A stretch of 64,000 bases of DNA, taken from Lepisosteus oculatus (lineage: Eukaryota; Chordata; Actinopteri; Semionotiformes; Lepisosteidae). Shown piece by piece: positions 23,421 through 46,067 of the stretch (position 1 is the first letter of the stretch; the number at the start of each line of letters is the position of its first letter). The position numbers were made by a program, and so were the translations under genes. The notes beneath the pieces are model-generated. The model did not search any database. It saw only the letters and a list, made by a program, of their open reading frames with translations, and had not been told where the DNA came from. The stretch lies in NCBI RefSeq assembly GCF_040954835.1, contig NC_090706.1:36341148-36405147 (forward strand), read 5' to 3'.

Positions 23421-26400
23421 CTGTCAGTGAGCAAAAACCTACTGGGCACAGGATTGAAAGAGACACTAGAACCAGAACTAATAAGAAACTGCCTGAGAGG
23501 AACAAAAAAAAATTGTTGAGGATCTGTGTTAAGGCAAATAATATCAAATAATAAACAAATAATATCTGTGTAATGTAAGTGACTGAAAGGTTGCCTTCTT
23601 TTATTCTGTGTTTATTTCTAGTGATGAAAGGCATTAACTATACGAGTCTCCGAACACACTCAAGGGTAGCATTCTTAAAGTGCCTAGGAAACTACAGAAC
23701 TGTACAGTGAGAAGGGAAAAAGGTTATTCCAAATTTGACTTAACTCCTCAGATTCCCTAAAACACCCGGAAATTCTCCCTCCAAATCAGGATCCATTTGT
23801 TCAAAAAACTGTTTCTAATAAACAGTCAATGTGAACAGTATTATTGTTGGCTTTGAATGGCTGATCAGTGACATTGTACTGATATTGGTAGTATGACTCA
23901 AGAGACATGGTTTTATATATGTTCCAAACAGGGTTTGTCCATAGAAAATCTCCAGCAAATAACTCCAGCAATGAAGGTTAATGGTGGCTGTTGACTTAAC
24001 CACTGTATGCTAAATGTCTTTTCAGCTCTGGCTGTCATATTAAATACATTGTAGGTGTAATAGCTAGGGCACAAATTCAAAATATCTTATACAGTATATA
24101 TTTTAAAATATGTTGAAAGTGCTTATACAAACCTATAAATATAATACTAAATGCTTTTGCTTGTCAGGATTCATAAAGGAATTAAGATGATTCAGTTGTT
24201 TGTCACAGCTTTGCCTTCTGGAGGTCAGTTTTACATGACTTTTTAACATAAACACGCGCCTGTTATTTGAGAGCCGAAACATGCCTGTTCTCGAAGGGAC
24301 CAAAGGTATCATAGGATGTGACCTCGACTTGACCGTCCGTTCACCGGTCAAGCAAACATGGAGAAAAAAAAGCCACAAGCTCTTTATTACAGTTCATCAA
24401 GCTGTGTGTACAGATCAGTAATCTCATTATACTCACCCTCGCCCTCGGACTGGTCTGTTTTCAGGCAGGCAGTCCATCACAAATGGTGGTCTTGTGTGTG
24501 ACTTTTCTTATCGGTAGTTCTGTTAGTTTTCTTCCCTGGTGAAGCAATAGTGGTGGCTATCCTGAGAGCCACGTCTTGTTGACAGATTATCTGATGCAAA
24601 ATATTCAACACTGACCGGTTGTCTGCCATGAGTAAACAATAGTATTTTTAGTAGTAATTGTAAGTGTCATTTTTCCTTAATATACTAGCTTTGTATGATG
24701 TTATACAGGACATTGCTGTTAATTTAAGGAATCAAAATCCAAAGTGTTTTTTTTAGAGGAGCTAGATAAAGGTTGGAGGTTTACACTGAATAGGTAAAAA
24801 TGTGACATTTATAGTATTAGAATTGCAAAAATCAGTACAAATATTTCCAGATAGTCTGTAAATTTGTGTTTTATTTAAAATTACAGTAGAACTAAGAATT
24901 TTAGTTCTTCATCAGAATTTTAGTTTGGTTTTATTTTAGTTAAATGTAGTATAAAATGATGCACAAAACCAACATTTGACCTGCTGGCATAAAATGTCCT
25001 CGATTATGTAACAGCCCTCACAATGAGAGTGGTTTGAAGTCACAAAAATTGTGAAAAAGCTGTGTCCTTGTCACTGAAGATTACACATCATCTTTAAGAT
25101 GACAGAAATTATATTTCAGTGTATAATCTTCTTAGTGGGAAGATCACAGAGAGAGCATATTGTCTGGCTGAAAGGGATTGAAGCCAGATGTTTTTCTTCA
25201 GATGGTGTTAAAAATCACCTTTTTCTGTGATGGTACGGGTCTCTTTGTATGCTTATATTTGCTAATCTAATTTTAGCACTATTAAATTTAAACAAAATAA
25301 AAGGACTTCATAAACACTTACATAAATAAAATGTTATTTTCTTTTCAATCATGATAAGCTGAAAAGCAATTAAGTCAAACTACCCTGTTTCCCTACCATA
25401 AATTCTTCTAAACTAAACAAGGATGATCCCTGTATCAGCTTCTTTAGAATAAAAACCTTTTGACCCATAATCCTACATGCTAAACACAATTTAGTCATTA
25501 ATTTAGTTACACTATTACTACTATTTTTAAAATTGTTTAGCTTTTTTTATCAGGCTCTCTGCTTGTGCAGGGAGAAATAACAGTATGAGGTGAGAATAAC
25601 TGGAAATATACCGTAGCAGGAAGGTAATTTTGCTGTGCCCTGACCTTTTGTGTGCTTTGAAACTGAGAAACTGAGAGATTTCTTGAGATACTGTAAAGTT
25701 TTCATAGACTGTTTGGAATTTCTTATACAATAGTGACACGTCAGAACTCAGTTCTCTGAGACCAAAAAGTCTTCATTGGAGCTCTTAAGTTTCTTTTACA
25801 GATTACACTATGGGCTTTGTTTTATCAGACTTGCTCATGAAGAAAGTCTAAAACAAATACCTACTGTAGGGATGTTATTGGTACTTTCTTATCTAGCCGT
25901 GACCTCAAAGACAATATAGTTCAGTATCTTTGTGCTGACACTTCACTAAATTTTGCTGGCAAATTAGCCATGAAACGCCTTCTAAATATATCTCACGGTG
26001 TGATCCAACTGATAGAGCTAGTGTTTTCTGACATCTTATTCCCAGAAGTCACAAGTCTGTCACTACATTCATAATGTATTTTTGCCACTAGACAGCTATT
26101 GTGAAGTACTTACTGTAGTTTATATTAAACTGTATATATACATATATGGATATTAACTTTTGACACTGCAAATAATCTGAATAAAGCTAGTATCACTGGG
26201 CTATTTTCCTAGAATACAGTATTGTATTTTTTTTTGTGGACAAACATATTTTTGAAATGACTGAAACCAAGACTAAACACCCAAATTTTAAAAATAAATC
26301 TTATTTAGCCCACTGTCAAAATTTTGACCTACTCGTGTTAAACTTCAGTTACAGTATAACGATGATAACTAAATGGGCGATGCTGGCGTTGCCTGTGGAC

Positions 26401-29400
26401 GATCATATAGAAGCTTCCGCGCTCTTTAGTTTCCAATTTGCGGTGATGTCTGCCGCTGGATGTTTGAAACCCGTTGTTTCCCAGCCGTGTGCTTCTGCTG
26501 ATTTTGTACTCTGACACCGGAAAGAAACACTTGTTTGCAGTGTTACCATAGTGCTTGCTGGTGTACCTCTCACTTAAGAAGACATGGATGGTTTCAGGTA
26601 CTGGATAGCTAGGGTTAGGGTTTGACAGACGTTGGAAGGCGATGTAATTTGTTTAGGAAGCTTTCTGAGTTTTAAGAAGGCTAACGGTGTCCCACGATAT
26701 TGATGTCTTGAGATCTGTACAAGGTGTGATGACTTTGGCTGAAGCACCACCTTCTGGTTCAAGGAGTGTTTGCATCTCGTTCTTCCTTTTAAAAAACAAG
26801 CTGATCAACAAATTAATGTTCAACACATTAAAAGGTGTTCTTAGGATACCATTATATAGTTCAAGAAAGTATTGTTCAACTTTGCCATTAACTGTTAGCC
26901 TCTTGATGTCAGTTTAAAAAGAATTTCAACAGCATTCTGATTAACCACCAATAACTGAAGTTAATTTTGAACAATCAGTAAAAAGTGTAGCTTTGTGTAA
27001 ATGATCTTGTCTGCAGACAATCCAAGCAAACCTGCTCTTATGTGCATCCTGCATACTTTAGGTACTGAGTTCATAAGAAATTCAAAGGCTCTTAAACTCA
27101 AAGCTGAGACAGAAAGTACTGTAGAAAGCAAGCTAACTTTCTACCCTGTTGAACTGCTCAGTTCACACGAGAGCTTCGTTTTCTAAAACTTCAAAACAAG
27201 ACTTTACTGTCTCAGTGGCACTAAAGGCTTACTGTCTTAAATGCTCTGAAATTGCCAATAATGATGTCACTTTAAATTTCAGTGACACTTTTGTCACCAG
27301 TATTGTTTTAAATATTTGGGCATTTAGAAAGTGCATTCTCCATTTGCAAACGAAATATCAACAGATCAGTATTTGTCAACAAATTAAGAACTTTTATCTT
27401 GTTAAACTTTTGAAACCCATCCATCAATTGCAGCAAGGTTGTTGTTAATTTTTGCCTATGAAGGAATGATATGAGTGGTCTTTAGAGGAAAAGCGCATTG
27501 CCAAGTACCTCTGGCAACACCAGTCGTGTCGGTTCACTTTTATTTGAATTGGCAAGCAAATCTCTCTGATATGGGGCAAATATTTAAACCTTTTAATTTT
27601 ACTTGCAAAAAACATTAACAGGATTGAACTGGTCCTGGAAGGATTTACATAATTATTCCCATCTGCGTTCACTGAGTAGAAGTTAGATGCAAAGATATCA
27701 GCTGAAACCTCTGAGCTACACTACTGTTTTTTGCAGGAAAGATCCAATTATTTCTATCAAGAGAGATCATTTAAGCATTATGCTTATGGAAACCTGAAAA
27801 TCCATTAAGTTATCAAAAGCAACTTTTTTTTTTACATAGTAGAATTACAGTGGAGAAGGACGGTTAAAGACATTCATGATTTTGAGAATGTCTAAAATGT
27901 GTCAGCTTACAAAACCCCTGTGTCATAAATGGTTTCTCTCATGATTCAAAGTGAAAATGAAGAGCAAAACCAAGCCAGAGACAGCTAGACTATTCTAGAA
28001 AGCAGATAAAAGAAGATGATTGTGAGATAGCTATTGACGTCATTTAAACAAAGCATGAAGTACAGTGGTTTTGCTGTGAATGCAATACGTTTGGCTGATC
28101 TTTTAAGTATTTTTTTTTTCATTTTTATATAGTACATCACTATATAAGCTACACTACATTAAGCTTGAACTCAAATTAGAAGCAGCACATTTTAAAAAAT
28201 TACTACTTTAATTCTAGTATTATACAATCCTTTTTTGTCAAGTTTAGTTACTAAAGTTATTAGGATTACGATAGTTAATCTGATTTATCCTTCACTGGTT
28301 TATTTGTTTTTTAAACAGAAAGTATACTTGAAAACAAAAGAGAGAAACTCAATTTTAAAGTTGAACTGTAGTTCTTGAAGGGAGTAATTCTCCCAGATGT
28401 TAGACTACAGCCTTTTATTCTTACTGATACATATACTGTATACTATATCTTTCATGATGTTGTATATTCATGATGAGAATCAAATTGCTGAAACCTCAAG
28501 CACCTTATTTATACATTTACAGTATTTGAAAATGTTAGATCATCTTAACCAGCAGGTTGCTTTTTTTCCAATATGGAACCATAGTAAGTACAGTACAGTT
28601 TCATCAATATATGACAGTTTTGGGGGCAGCTTTTGCTCTTCGAAGTTTCAGGCCCAGGGTTATGTAGCAGTGTTGTTCTTCAAATGTCATCTTCTGTTGA
28701 CTGGCATTGAGATGCTAAAAAATCTGCAGTTTCTTTAAAACAATAGACTTGTAGGTTTTGCACTGCTTGACCAAATGACAGAGCAAAGCTGTGAAATAAA
28801 AAGGCACATTTACAAGAATTGTTTTCTTCCCAAATTGGCTAGGTTAATGGGTAGGTCTTTTCTAAATGGTTCCTGTATCTGTGCGCCTTGTGCCCTGTAC
28901 TTCCACCACAGGTTCAAAGTTGTCACACCCCTTACCTGTAATAGGAAACTGTTTGGTAATCAATGGAGGGATACAGTACAATTACTATTGTTGAGAATAC
29001 TTTGGAATCTATAAACCATGTGGTTTTATTGCAGTTTTTGCTCTGTTTTGTTTTTCTTCTGAGTTCTATCTTTCCTCGTCTGTTTTCATTCTTATCACAA
29101 AGTGGCTAAATCTGAGTATCGTGTGGAATGTAGGCGAGTCAAGACCTCAGGTTTTAACACCACTGTCCAAAAATAGTAAACCGTTGACTTTTAATGCTAC
29201 AGCAGGAATTTCCATGACAAAAAAAAGATCAGGCAATAATTCAGGTCTAGCGCCGACACTACAGGTTTTCGTACGAAGGCCAACCTTGCCTCAACTTGTC
29301 TGGAACTGTGTAATCTGTTTTTCAGAGCTGTACATTCTTAGTGTCCATATCCAGGATCCGGAAATAAAACCCCTCTCTGTTCACTATAAGAACTGATATG

Positions 29401-31100
29401 AGCATTATTTGAGTTAAAACCTAATGCAGGATTTCCTTGTTCTTTTCCAGGAGCAAAACACGCCTGCTGGTCTTGTTTCAACCAAGCACTCCGTTACACA
29501 ATTGAACCCTTAATTGACTTAATAACAGGATTAATTTGAACTGTTTGATTTTTAGCTCTTAAACATGTTTGAGGTTGTCTTTTAACTACAGCATTTTGGA
29601 AATAAAATAATAAAAATCTAAACGGAGAAAAGTCTGATCAAGCAACTGTTAGTTCAATTGAAGTTTCGATTAAGTAATTAAGCTCAGCTGTAATCAAATC
29701 AAGCAAATGTGTGTGACGCCCCCCAGATATGTTGTGAGCTGACAGTTATTATTAATGCATTTTAATTTTTATTTTATTGGATTGAATACACTTCCATGTT
29801 ATTTACCTGGAGTCTGTAACCAGACAAATGAAGGATTTAACACACAGTTAAGTTTAATTAAAAAAAAATGTTTTAAGCTGCAATTCGTAAGCTGATCTAC
29901 TTTCCACAGAGAGTGTTTCCCAGCCTGTACAATGGAAGACTGAAAGTAAGAAAAAAGAGAAAAAAAAAATCCTGTTTAGGAAGAATACAGTATATTGCAT
30001 CCTACTTTTGAATCAGATAAACCATTCTTTTAACACTTTCTTTTGTTCTGGATTTTCATTCACAGTGCTTACACATATACACAAAACAGAATAAAAGAAT
30101 GAATGTATCACACGTTCCTTGCACAATCTTGCATTTGAATGACATGCTATAACAAGCTGCAGCATGGTGAATTTATGCAAATACATTTATCTATCAGCTA
30201 TCTGTCCTTGTCCATTTATTTTGACAACAAAGAGCCCAATTTAATCGATAATACAGAAAATTGACTAATTAATGACTACAGCTTGTTGAGAAAGGGTAGG
30301 CTGATATTTATTTATTGTAGCGGGACACCAGCATGAAGTCCTGAAATGAAAGCACCTGACATGAACCCTTGAGGCAGACAAGTAAATTTGTGTCATCATA
30401 TTGTGCAATCAGGATTTACTGCAGGCTGTTTGGGGAGAAGTCAAAACTGCAAAGAGCTGTATCATTTCCTAACTATACCTACAGTAGGTCAATACTTAAT
30501 CCCCTTATTCTCCATTCCTGCTATTACAATAATGGGTAAGACAATCTTCAGAAAAGGTGTTATGCTCTTTACTCTCTAATGAGGTGTCTTTTACCCTTCA
30601 TGTTAAAGTTGTGTTTTTCAGTATGTGTTTTATCTTTGACACAACTGTATGGTACATTAAAAACTGCATCTAGTGAGTATGCATTTATAAAGAGGCAAAA
30701 TACCATTATTATCATATCAAAAGTATCTGTGATTGACAGAGACAGGGTTTGAGGAAGATGTTTATTGTACTGTGTAAGATACTGTAAACACTTGCTTCCT
30801 GTTTACAGAGCTTATCAGCAGTACTGTATGTATGGTATAAACAGAGTGCAGAGGCTTCCTGTGAGAGACTCTGGAGGAAAAAGACCTTGTCACACAGCAC
30901 TGTGTTTTCGAAGATGCCAAAAGCAGGAACAAGCATATGTGTAACTACACAAGTTAAAAGCACAAGAGTTACACATTTGATTGTGCACTGTAAGGTTTTG
31001 CTTTTCTTACAGTGACTGAAACTGTAGTAGGGGTAGAAACTAAGACTGCCGTTTAGTACAAGTGACATTTCATTTAATAATAGTTTTTTTTTTGGTTACC
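23421..31100. other. Intergenic region between GPX3 and SMIM3, no gene seen
   Basis: AT-rich, with only short open frames that lack coding character, splice support or family resemblance. No tRNA, rRNA or full transposon is visible. It contains scattered simple AT tracts. The lower end is uncertain because the SMIM3 3' UTR extends into it by an unknown distance. Confidence 0.5.
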
Positions 31101-31529
31101 AGTTTTATTCTGTTCAATTCGAAGCCTGACAGCTCACCAACAAATCAATCCAAAAGTTGCATTTATTAGATATCTTTGACCTTGTGCACAACTGACTGGC
31201 AGATTGTGAATTAAGAGGACAAGGGTATTGTGCACTTGCCCACAGAACAGAAAACTGGCAAAACAACAGAGATAGTGGGGAAAAACACGTTTCTTATGTA
31301 AACAGCATGAAGCCATCTTGGCAATTAATTGCTCACTTCAGTACCCTTTATAGTACCTTGCTTCCCGCAGCTGGCTGGAATACAGTGCACTGGCAAACAT
31401 TTTTTGTTCTTGTTTACTCTTCTTTTTGTGAAATATTCCATAGAATCGATCATATTTAATAGTTTATATTGTCAGTTTCATATAATTTCCTCCATCGCCT
31501 GTACATCTAATAATAAAATATAAAAGACC

Positions 31530-31677
31530 GTAAAGACTGCAGTTTAAAAGCAAATGTCCTGCATTATAAGCATTTTTAATGCTGTTTGTACTGTAACTTT
31601 ACTGTAAAGACTGCTTTTTGATAGCAAATGGTCTGCTTTATAAGCATTTGTAATACTGTTTGTACCGTAACTTTACA
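31530..31677. repeat. 74-bp tandem duplication
   Basis: Two adjacent copies start with GTAAAGACTGC at 31530 and 31604 and end with GTAACTTTAC. They share TATAAGCATTT and CTGTTTGTAC and differ at scattered sites, so this is an old local duplication. It lies in the presumed SMIM3 3' UTR or just beyond it. Confidence 0.7.
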
Positions 31678-32199
31678 AAAATAGCATAACATAACCATCT
31701 CTCTCAGTTCGGACAGAAACAAAGTGTTCTTTGGTTTGGGATGGAAATGTATCCCATTCATATGCCAAAAACAACTTCTTCTTCATACCTTGCACTGTCC
31801 CTTGACTCGAGAACCCCTTTAGAATAAACTGTGTATCCCAGCACAGTTCAATTGAAGCAGTGAGGTCTTAGCATTCACCAGACAAAATCTTATTAGCAGG
31901 CACTTAAGTTCATCTTCCTGAAGCAATCATGTAGGATTAATCATGTAGTTGTGAGTAGAAACAAAACCTAGAGGTAAACCACCAGTGTGTACGTCCTATC
32001 TTATTGCAGGAAGAAAGGATGCCTTTTTTCGAATGACTACGATCCTCTTATATGGTGTGCAAAATTCTTGCAGCAGTCTGGAAGATCCCTTTCAAGGCTC
32101 TTGCATGCTTGCGTCAGACTCACATGTTCTGTGAACAAACAGCATGTGGAACTTTTTGGCGTTGTTCTGCAGAAGAAGGACTGTTCATTCATGCCGGAG

Positions 32200-32376
32200 T
32201 CATTCAATCTCATTTCTGCTTGGGTTAGTCCGAATCCTGTAGATTATAACGGACACCGCCGGACACAGTAACAGGGAGGTCATAACCACAATCGTGGCCA
32301 GAATGACCAGGACAATGGCCCAGAGGTCCAGAATGTGTTGTGGTTGCACTGGGTTTTCCATCACTGGGCTTTCCAT
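32200..32376 (-). CDS. SMIM3: Small integral membrane protein 3 (NID67-like), 58 residues
   Basis: Single coding exon. Start ATG at 32376-32374 (context ATCATGG), stop at 32202-32200. The 58-residue product has a short acidic N-terminus, the family signature [18 protein letters not shown], one hydrophobic helix of about 30 residues (LWAIV to VIIY), and a short basic tail YRIRTNPSR. Mammalian SMIM3 is about 60 residues with the same HILDIW start and LLLCPA segment. A splice acceptor (TTTTTAAAG) lies upstream, with the exon beginning near 32403, so the 5' UTR is spliced. The role of the protein is poorly known. Its position head to head with DCTN4 matches the mammalian arrangement. Confidence 0.93.
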   Translation of the reverse strand: MESPVMENPVQPQHILDLWAIVLVILATIVVMTSLLLCPAVSVIIYRIRTNPSRNEIE

Positions 32377-33196
32377 GATATTGACGGACACTGGCTTCCA
32401 GCCCTTTAAAAATAAAATCAAAAAGAATAAGACAGATTTGTAATGGGATCATTAATGTAAAACATTATTAGTGAAACTCATCTTCACTATCACAATCATC
32501 TGGATGGGAGTGTGGAGCAACGTTAGGGTTCTAGACTACTAACTGGAAGACAGGAGCAAGTTATTCTTTGAAACAGATCACTTGGAGCTACTTCAAACAA
32601 ATAATTGGCAGTAACATAAAACCCAAAAATAATTCACCTTGCAAAAAAAAATGGAAATATGTTTCAGAGCTGAAGTACATAACTTGTAGCTCTCCCTAGA
32701 CCTCCACATCCAACTAAAGACGAACTATTAAGGCAGTGAATGATTAACTCTTCCCATCGATCTTGGTGTTACTGTACATCAGTCCTAGCTCGGGAATGAG
32801 ATTTTAGACACCTATGACGTCAGTCTGCTGATGTCAGTTTGAGCACAGATTTGTAATCAGACTTTTAAACTTTGTACCGATACCTCTTCAAATTGGGTAA
32901 CTTTTGTATCCTCAGAGATAGAACCTTATTGCAACACAGGGTGGTGACGAGGGGTGGGGCTTATTTCACAACTAGAAGAGGTGTAGAGGCTAAAATACAC
33001 ACATACTGTTTAACTCTCAGCAGATACCTTTGTTTGGCAAACAGATCTTTTGTGTAATGTTGGGTCAGTGATTTTATTTGTTATCTGTGATGGAAAGTAC
33101 TTTCTGTGATAGGAAGTACATACAGTACATGTGGAGACAAAGTACTCAAATGTACTCAAGCACACTTCACTGGGTCACAAATGTATTGCTCTTTTG

Positions 33197-33197
<1 letters not shown>

Positions 33198-33251
<54 letters not shown>
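33198..33251. repeat. (AAT)n microsatellite, about 18 units
   Basis: An uninterrupted trinucleotide run adjoins the tail of a 5S-derived SINE and is most simply the expanded 3' tail of that element read on the minus strand ((ATT)n). It lies in the SMIM3 intron. A perfect array of this length is likely to be variable between individuals. Confidence 0.9.
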
Positions 33252-33374
33252 TGCTTACACTTATATAGCGCTTTTCTGGACACTCCATTCAAGGCGCTTT
33301 ACAGGTAATAGGGACTCCCCTCCACCACCACCAATGTGCAGCATCCACCTGAATGCAGCCACATCAGGCATGTT
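33252..33374 (-). mobile_element. 5S-derived SINE, 5'-truncated copy (SMIM3 intron)
   Basis: Starts at the tail with 'ttgcttacacttatatagcg' and continues through 'cttttctggacactcc' and 'ctcccctccaccaccacc', as in the other copies, then stops about 120 bp in. The 5S head and middle are missing, which fits target-primed reverse transcription that ended early. Confidence 0.8.
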
Positions 33375-33998
33375 TAATTCATACTACATTTTAAAGGTTC
33401 CCAGACAGTGTCCATGTTTTTCAATTAAAGGTCTGAGAACCTAGCTCCTAGAAAAATTAAAATATGGACATTTTGCATTTTTATGGCATTGAAATATATT
33501 GATATATTGATGAGAACAAAAATTATATCAGAAGCACAATGAAATTTGCAGAAAACTGTTTTTTACTTTGAAAAATCCCTTTATATCTATTTTATTGCCC
33601 TTTTATATCTGAGATTCGTATTGTGTCTATTTTTAAGAAAAATAATTCAGATCTTTTGATAAATGGGTCATATTTTTAATCTAATAATCGTGTAATTCGT
33701 ATAAAAAGTCTCATAGGCGGACTATTGTGATATACACGTAAATTACTGGACGCGTAAAGACGATGAGATCAACACGAATTACAATAGTTCAACGATGATC
33801 AAGTAATTCCACACATTTATCAAAATGTACGCACTAAAGGCAACACTAACATTTTAAAATGTGGTATTAGACTAAAAAAGCCCAAACTACGGCAAGGCTC
33901 GAACAACACAAAACAACAGTAAAACGTAAAAAGGGTGCTGAGTGATATTTCCACCCCTTTATCTTTTTAAAATTTGAAAGTGTTAATAAAATCCTCAC

Positions 33999-34110
33999 CT
34001 TATCAAGAAAGCTGTTCACTCTGACCTTGACACACCAGAGACCCAGATCTTCAAGGAATGTCTTTAAAAAAGTATCGGGAACTTCCTAGCGCATCGGACA
34101 GCCCTACTGT
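33999..34110 (-). other. SMIM3: Probable non-coding first exon of SMIM3
   Basis: On the minus strand a strong donor, AAG|GTGAGG, ends an exon at 33999. It lies upstream of the SMIM3 coding exon and inside the shared promoter region, so it is a good candidate for the 5' UTR exon that splices to 32403. The outer (start) limit is a guess. Confidence 0.4.
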
Positions 34111-34687
34111 GGTTAAACGCTGTACATTTTTCTCGATATAATAATTACTTTTTGGAATAAAAGGATATCGTAGTTGCTGCCTAGTGGAAATTAGTTTCGT
34201 GCGTTTCTTTCTCCTGACGTGCTGACTAAGATACTACTACAGTCCACAAGATGACGCTTGTTCGTACATAAGGAAATGCTGATTGATTGGTTGAAACGAT
34301 GTCTTGAAACAGATGTTTCCACAGCTGCACAGAGGGGAAGTTTTAGTGTGCGTAAGCGTCAATCACCGAGGTTCAAGTCATATTCTGTTGTCTCGTTTTG
34401 AAAATGAACAATTACGCTTTATAGATGAGCTAACTTTAACGCACCATTGGATTTTAAAATACTGTAACTTATGGTATTAGTATGTGCAGACTGAGTAACA
34501 TTAAATGATACGCATGATAAATATGATGACCGTGAGGAATGCCTTCTATTCTCTCCCGATTGTGTGAACTACATTACCCATAAACACCCAAAAGACGCCA
34601 TGACACTATGTCACATGACGAAGCTCCTGTTGTATCCCGAAGCGTCTCATATCATGTGACGAATGAGCTGGGTGGACCGTTTTAGAG
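34110..34687. promoter_or_regulatory. Shared promoter region of SMIM3 and DCTN4
   Basis: About 0.6 kb between the two divergent genes. It contains ACTACATTACCCATAA (34568-34583), close to the ACTACAATTCCC motif bound by ZNF143 in many vertebrate promoters. Two E-box/M-box type sites follow: GTCACATGAC (34610-34619) and its inverse TCATGTGAC (34652-34660). No TATA box is evident. All lie within 120 bp of the DCTN4 ATG. Confidence 0.5.
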
Positions 34688-43399
<8,712 letters not shown>

Positions 43400-45440
43400 G
43401 CCGGCGGGGGTCGTGCAGTGAGCGCTGATCGGCGGGAGAGCTACAGGCTTAGCTGTAGCCCTCCGTGCCCCCATCAGAAGGCGCTGTGACTCAAGTGTGC
43501 TCAGTCCGAGAGCGTAACGGACACTTAACAAGTAAAGCTGTCAACATCCAGTCAGAAAGAGCTGTTAACAATTCATTATACACCAGTCCACATGCCTTTG
43601 CACTGATAACCTGTTGACCCATGTTTGAAAAGACTTGTCTGGCACCCGGAGAATGTTTTTTTTGTCAGGTTTGGTGAGGCATTGGGTGCTGACTAGTGCA
43701 CGTCTATTTAGGTTGCAATTCTTTTAAATTCACGGACGTCTTAATAGTTTGCTTTAATGTAGGCGTTTAGTGCATTTCTTATTGGATCATTTTTAGATTT
43801 TCTTTCAAATGGCAACTTTCAAAAGCAAAAGCAACTCTCTGAAACATTAAAAGAGAATAGGTAGGAAGCATTCAAAGTAATTCATTAGTATAATATGGAC
43901 AACTATTAAGCTAAATAAATTGTTGAAATTCTTTTTTAATTGTCGCTAGCAATAATGTTAACACTTAAGGTGACCATGAACATCTGTGCTCATGAGGAAA
44001 ATTCCTAAAAAGATTATACTTGCAAATTAAACTTACTACAACTAATGAAACCATCTAAAACCTACAAAACATTTTTCTTTTTTTAGGTAAAAAACCCTTG
44101 AAAGAATGTTTAGGCGTAAAGTCATACTAATCTTGTATAAATACAGTAAACACAGGCTCTTTGTGGTTTTGTTGATTCTGAAGAATCAAACCACTTCTCT
44201 GGAGTAGGTACTTTTTCACAGTGGCCAAGATGTGGTAACACACGGCTAGAGCAAGTATGCTTTTACTTTGAAACATTTGCTTACCAAATTTCAGCATAAT
44301 CGTATTACAGTTTTTTAAGAGATGGTCTCCAGCTCAGCGGTGAGTATTTTAGTGATGGGTCTTTCAATTTTCAATCTTCGTTAACTGATTTTTGAATACT
44401 AGAGCGATTGTTACGGCACTTTCTGACGTGAGGAAGAGGTATACGAACTTACTTTGTGCTTCTGTGTTTTTGGCAATATTTAAAATGTTCTCTTTAAAAG
44501 ACCTTTAGGGGAATTCAATATTTGAAAAAAATGCTTGTTGGTCCTAACTTATTAAAATAGATTCTTGCAGCACTTTATTCACAGGGCAGGTGAAGTATTC
44601 CCTTTCACATTTATTTTTATTGGGAATAAAATCCTTCTCCCTGCAGACAGTTGTGATTGACAACACGCCCATGGCAGGTCATTTGGCAAAAACACAACTC
44701 TGGAAGCTGTAGCTTTCACATCCTGGCTCCTCAGTTTCAAGTGACCAAAAACACAGTTGTTTACAGCTTGTGATAAACAAAACACTGTTAAGAGCATGAA
44801 TAGCCACGCATATATAGTCAACGCAGTGTTAAATAAGCTGTCTGCATGTGCTTGCTTTATTTTTCTCTTCACATCTCTTTTCTATTATGTTTTTGCTTGT
44901 ATTTATTAAGAAAGCTGCTTAATAGTACTGATGTCTTGCTTTTCATAGGTAGCATCGGTATAACTGAAATCTGTGTATAAATAGGGCATTTACATTCTCA
45001 CTTACCAGTACATTTTAATCTTGTTGACCAGGTGAGAGGTCTTGTTTTACATAGTTAAAAGACTTTTCATTTACTGTTTTATGACTACTGTGGGTTAAAG
45101 GAAGATGTGAAAGCTCAGCTAGTTGTACCTGTTTGTTGAACTTGCCCACCTGGATGACAATGGGAATTTTGTCCACCTCAATCAATATGAAACACTTGCA
45201 TGGCTGTTTAAAAACTGTTTTTGGTTTGTAGTTTCCATTAAAGTTTTAGAATATCCATAACTGATCAACAGTAGGCTTGATAAGTACTGTCACCTGTCTA
45301 CTTAGTTAAAAATGTGAACTCTGTTTAAACGGTAATATTCTTCCTGCTTTCTTCATTTATTCATGGAAATTGTTATTCCTTTCTGTAGTGCTAAAAGTAC
45401 AAAAGTTGGAACATCAATAAAACTGACAATACAGGCACCT
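43400..45440 (+). other. DCTN4: DCTN4 3' UTR
   Basis: AATAAA hexamers at 43914-43919 (short form, about 0.5 kb UTR) and 45416-45421 (long form, about 2.0 kb). The second is followed by a TG/T-rich stretch, which supports it as the main distal cleavage site. The first 150 bases are GC-rich like the exon; the rest is AT-rich. Ends are inferred. Confidence 0.5.
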
Positions 45441-46067
45441 ATCCTGTCTTGTTTTATTGTCTTTTTCCTGTTATGTTCTTATACAGTTGCTGTATAATTT
45501 TCATTCAAAAGTCATTTTATTAAAGATAGAGAGCTGTTCAGTCAACCTAGCTTGCTTTGGTTTCGAACCAGTTGATCCAAGTCTCATCTTGAAAGAACCC
45601 AGAACAGAGAAAGTTCATAGTTATTAGTCTCTGCTTTGCATTCTAGCAAAGTAGTTTCTTTTCAGCCATAAGGTGGTGCAGTATTGCAATTAAAATGTGC
45701 AGCTAGTCTTTGTGAAAATATTACTGAAGTGCAGTACATGGGTTTAATCAGTAAGTGGGGGTAAAGTCATTTTTATTTTGTCCACTTAAGGAATTTGAAC
45801 AGCCGGCAAACTGAGGGTTTTAGTTGTTAAAGCCTTAACGTTTCCAGATCTCATCAGGCAATCTCTAGCCTGTTTTACTAAATCTACATGCACACCTAGA
45901 TCTTTATATTCAAAACTTAATGCAAATTAATATCTTAAAATATTTTTTTTTTTCCTCTGTTCAAATAATTCTTTAGTTCCCGGAATTGTGGAAAGATTTC
46001 TTGCCAGTAATGATGCATAATGTTTTAAATGTTCCTGTTACCTGTGTTTTTTTTAAAGGTCACCAGG

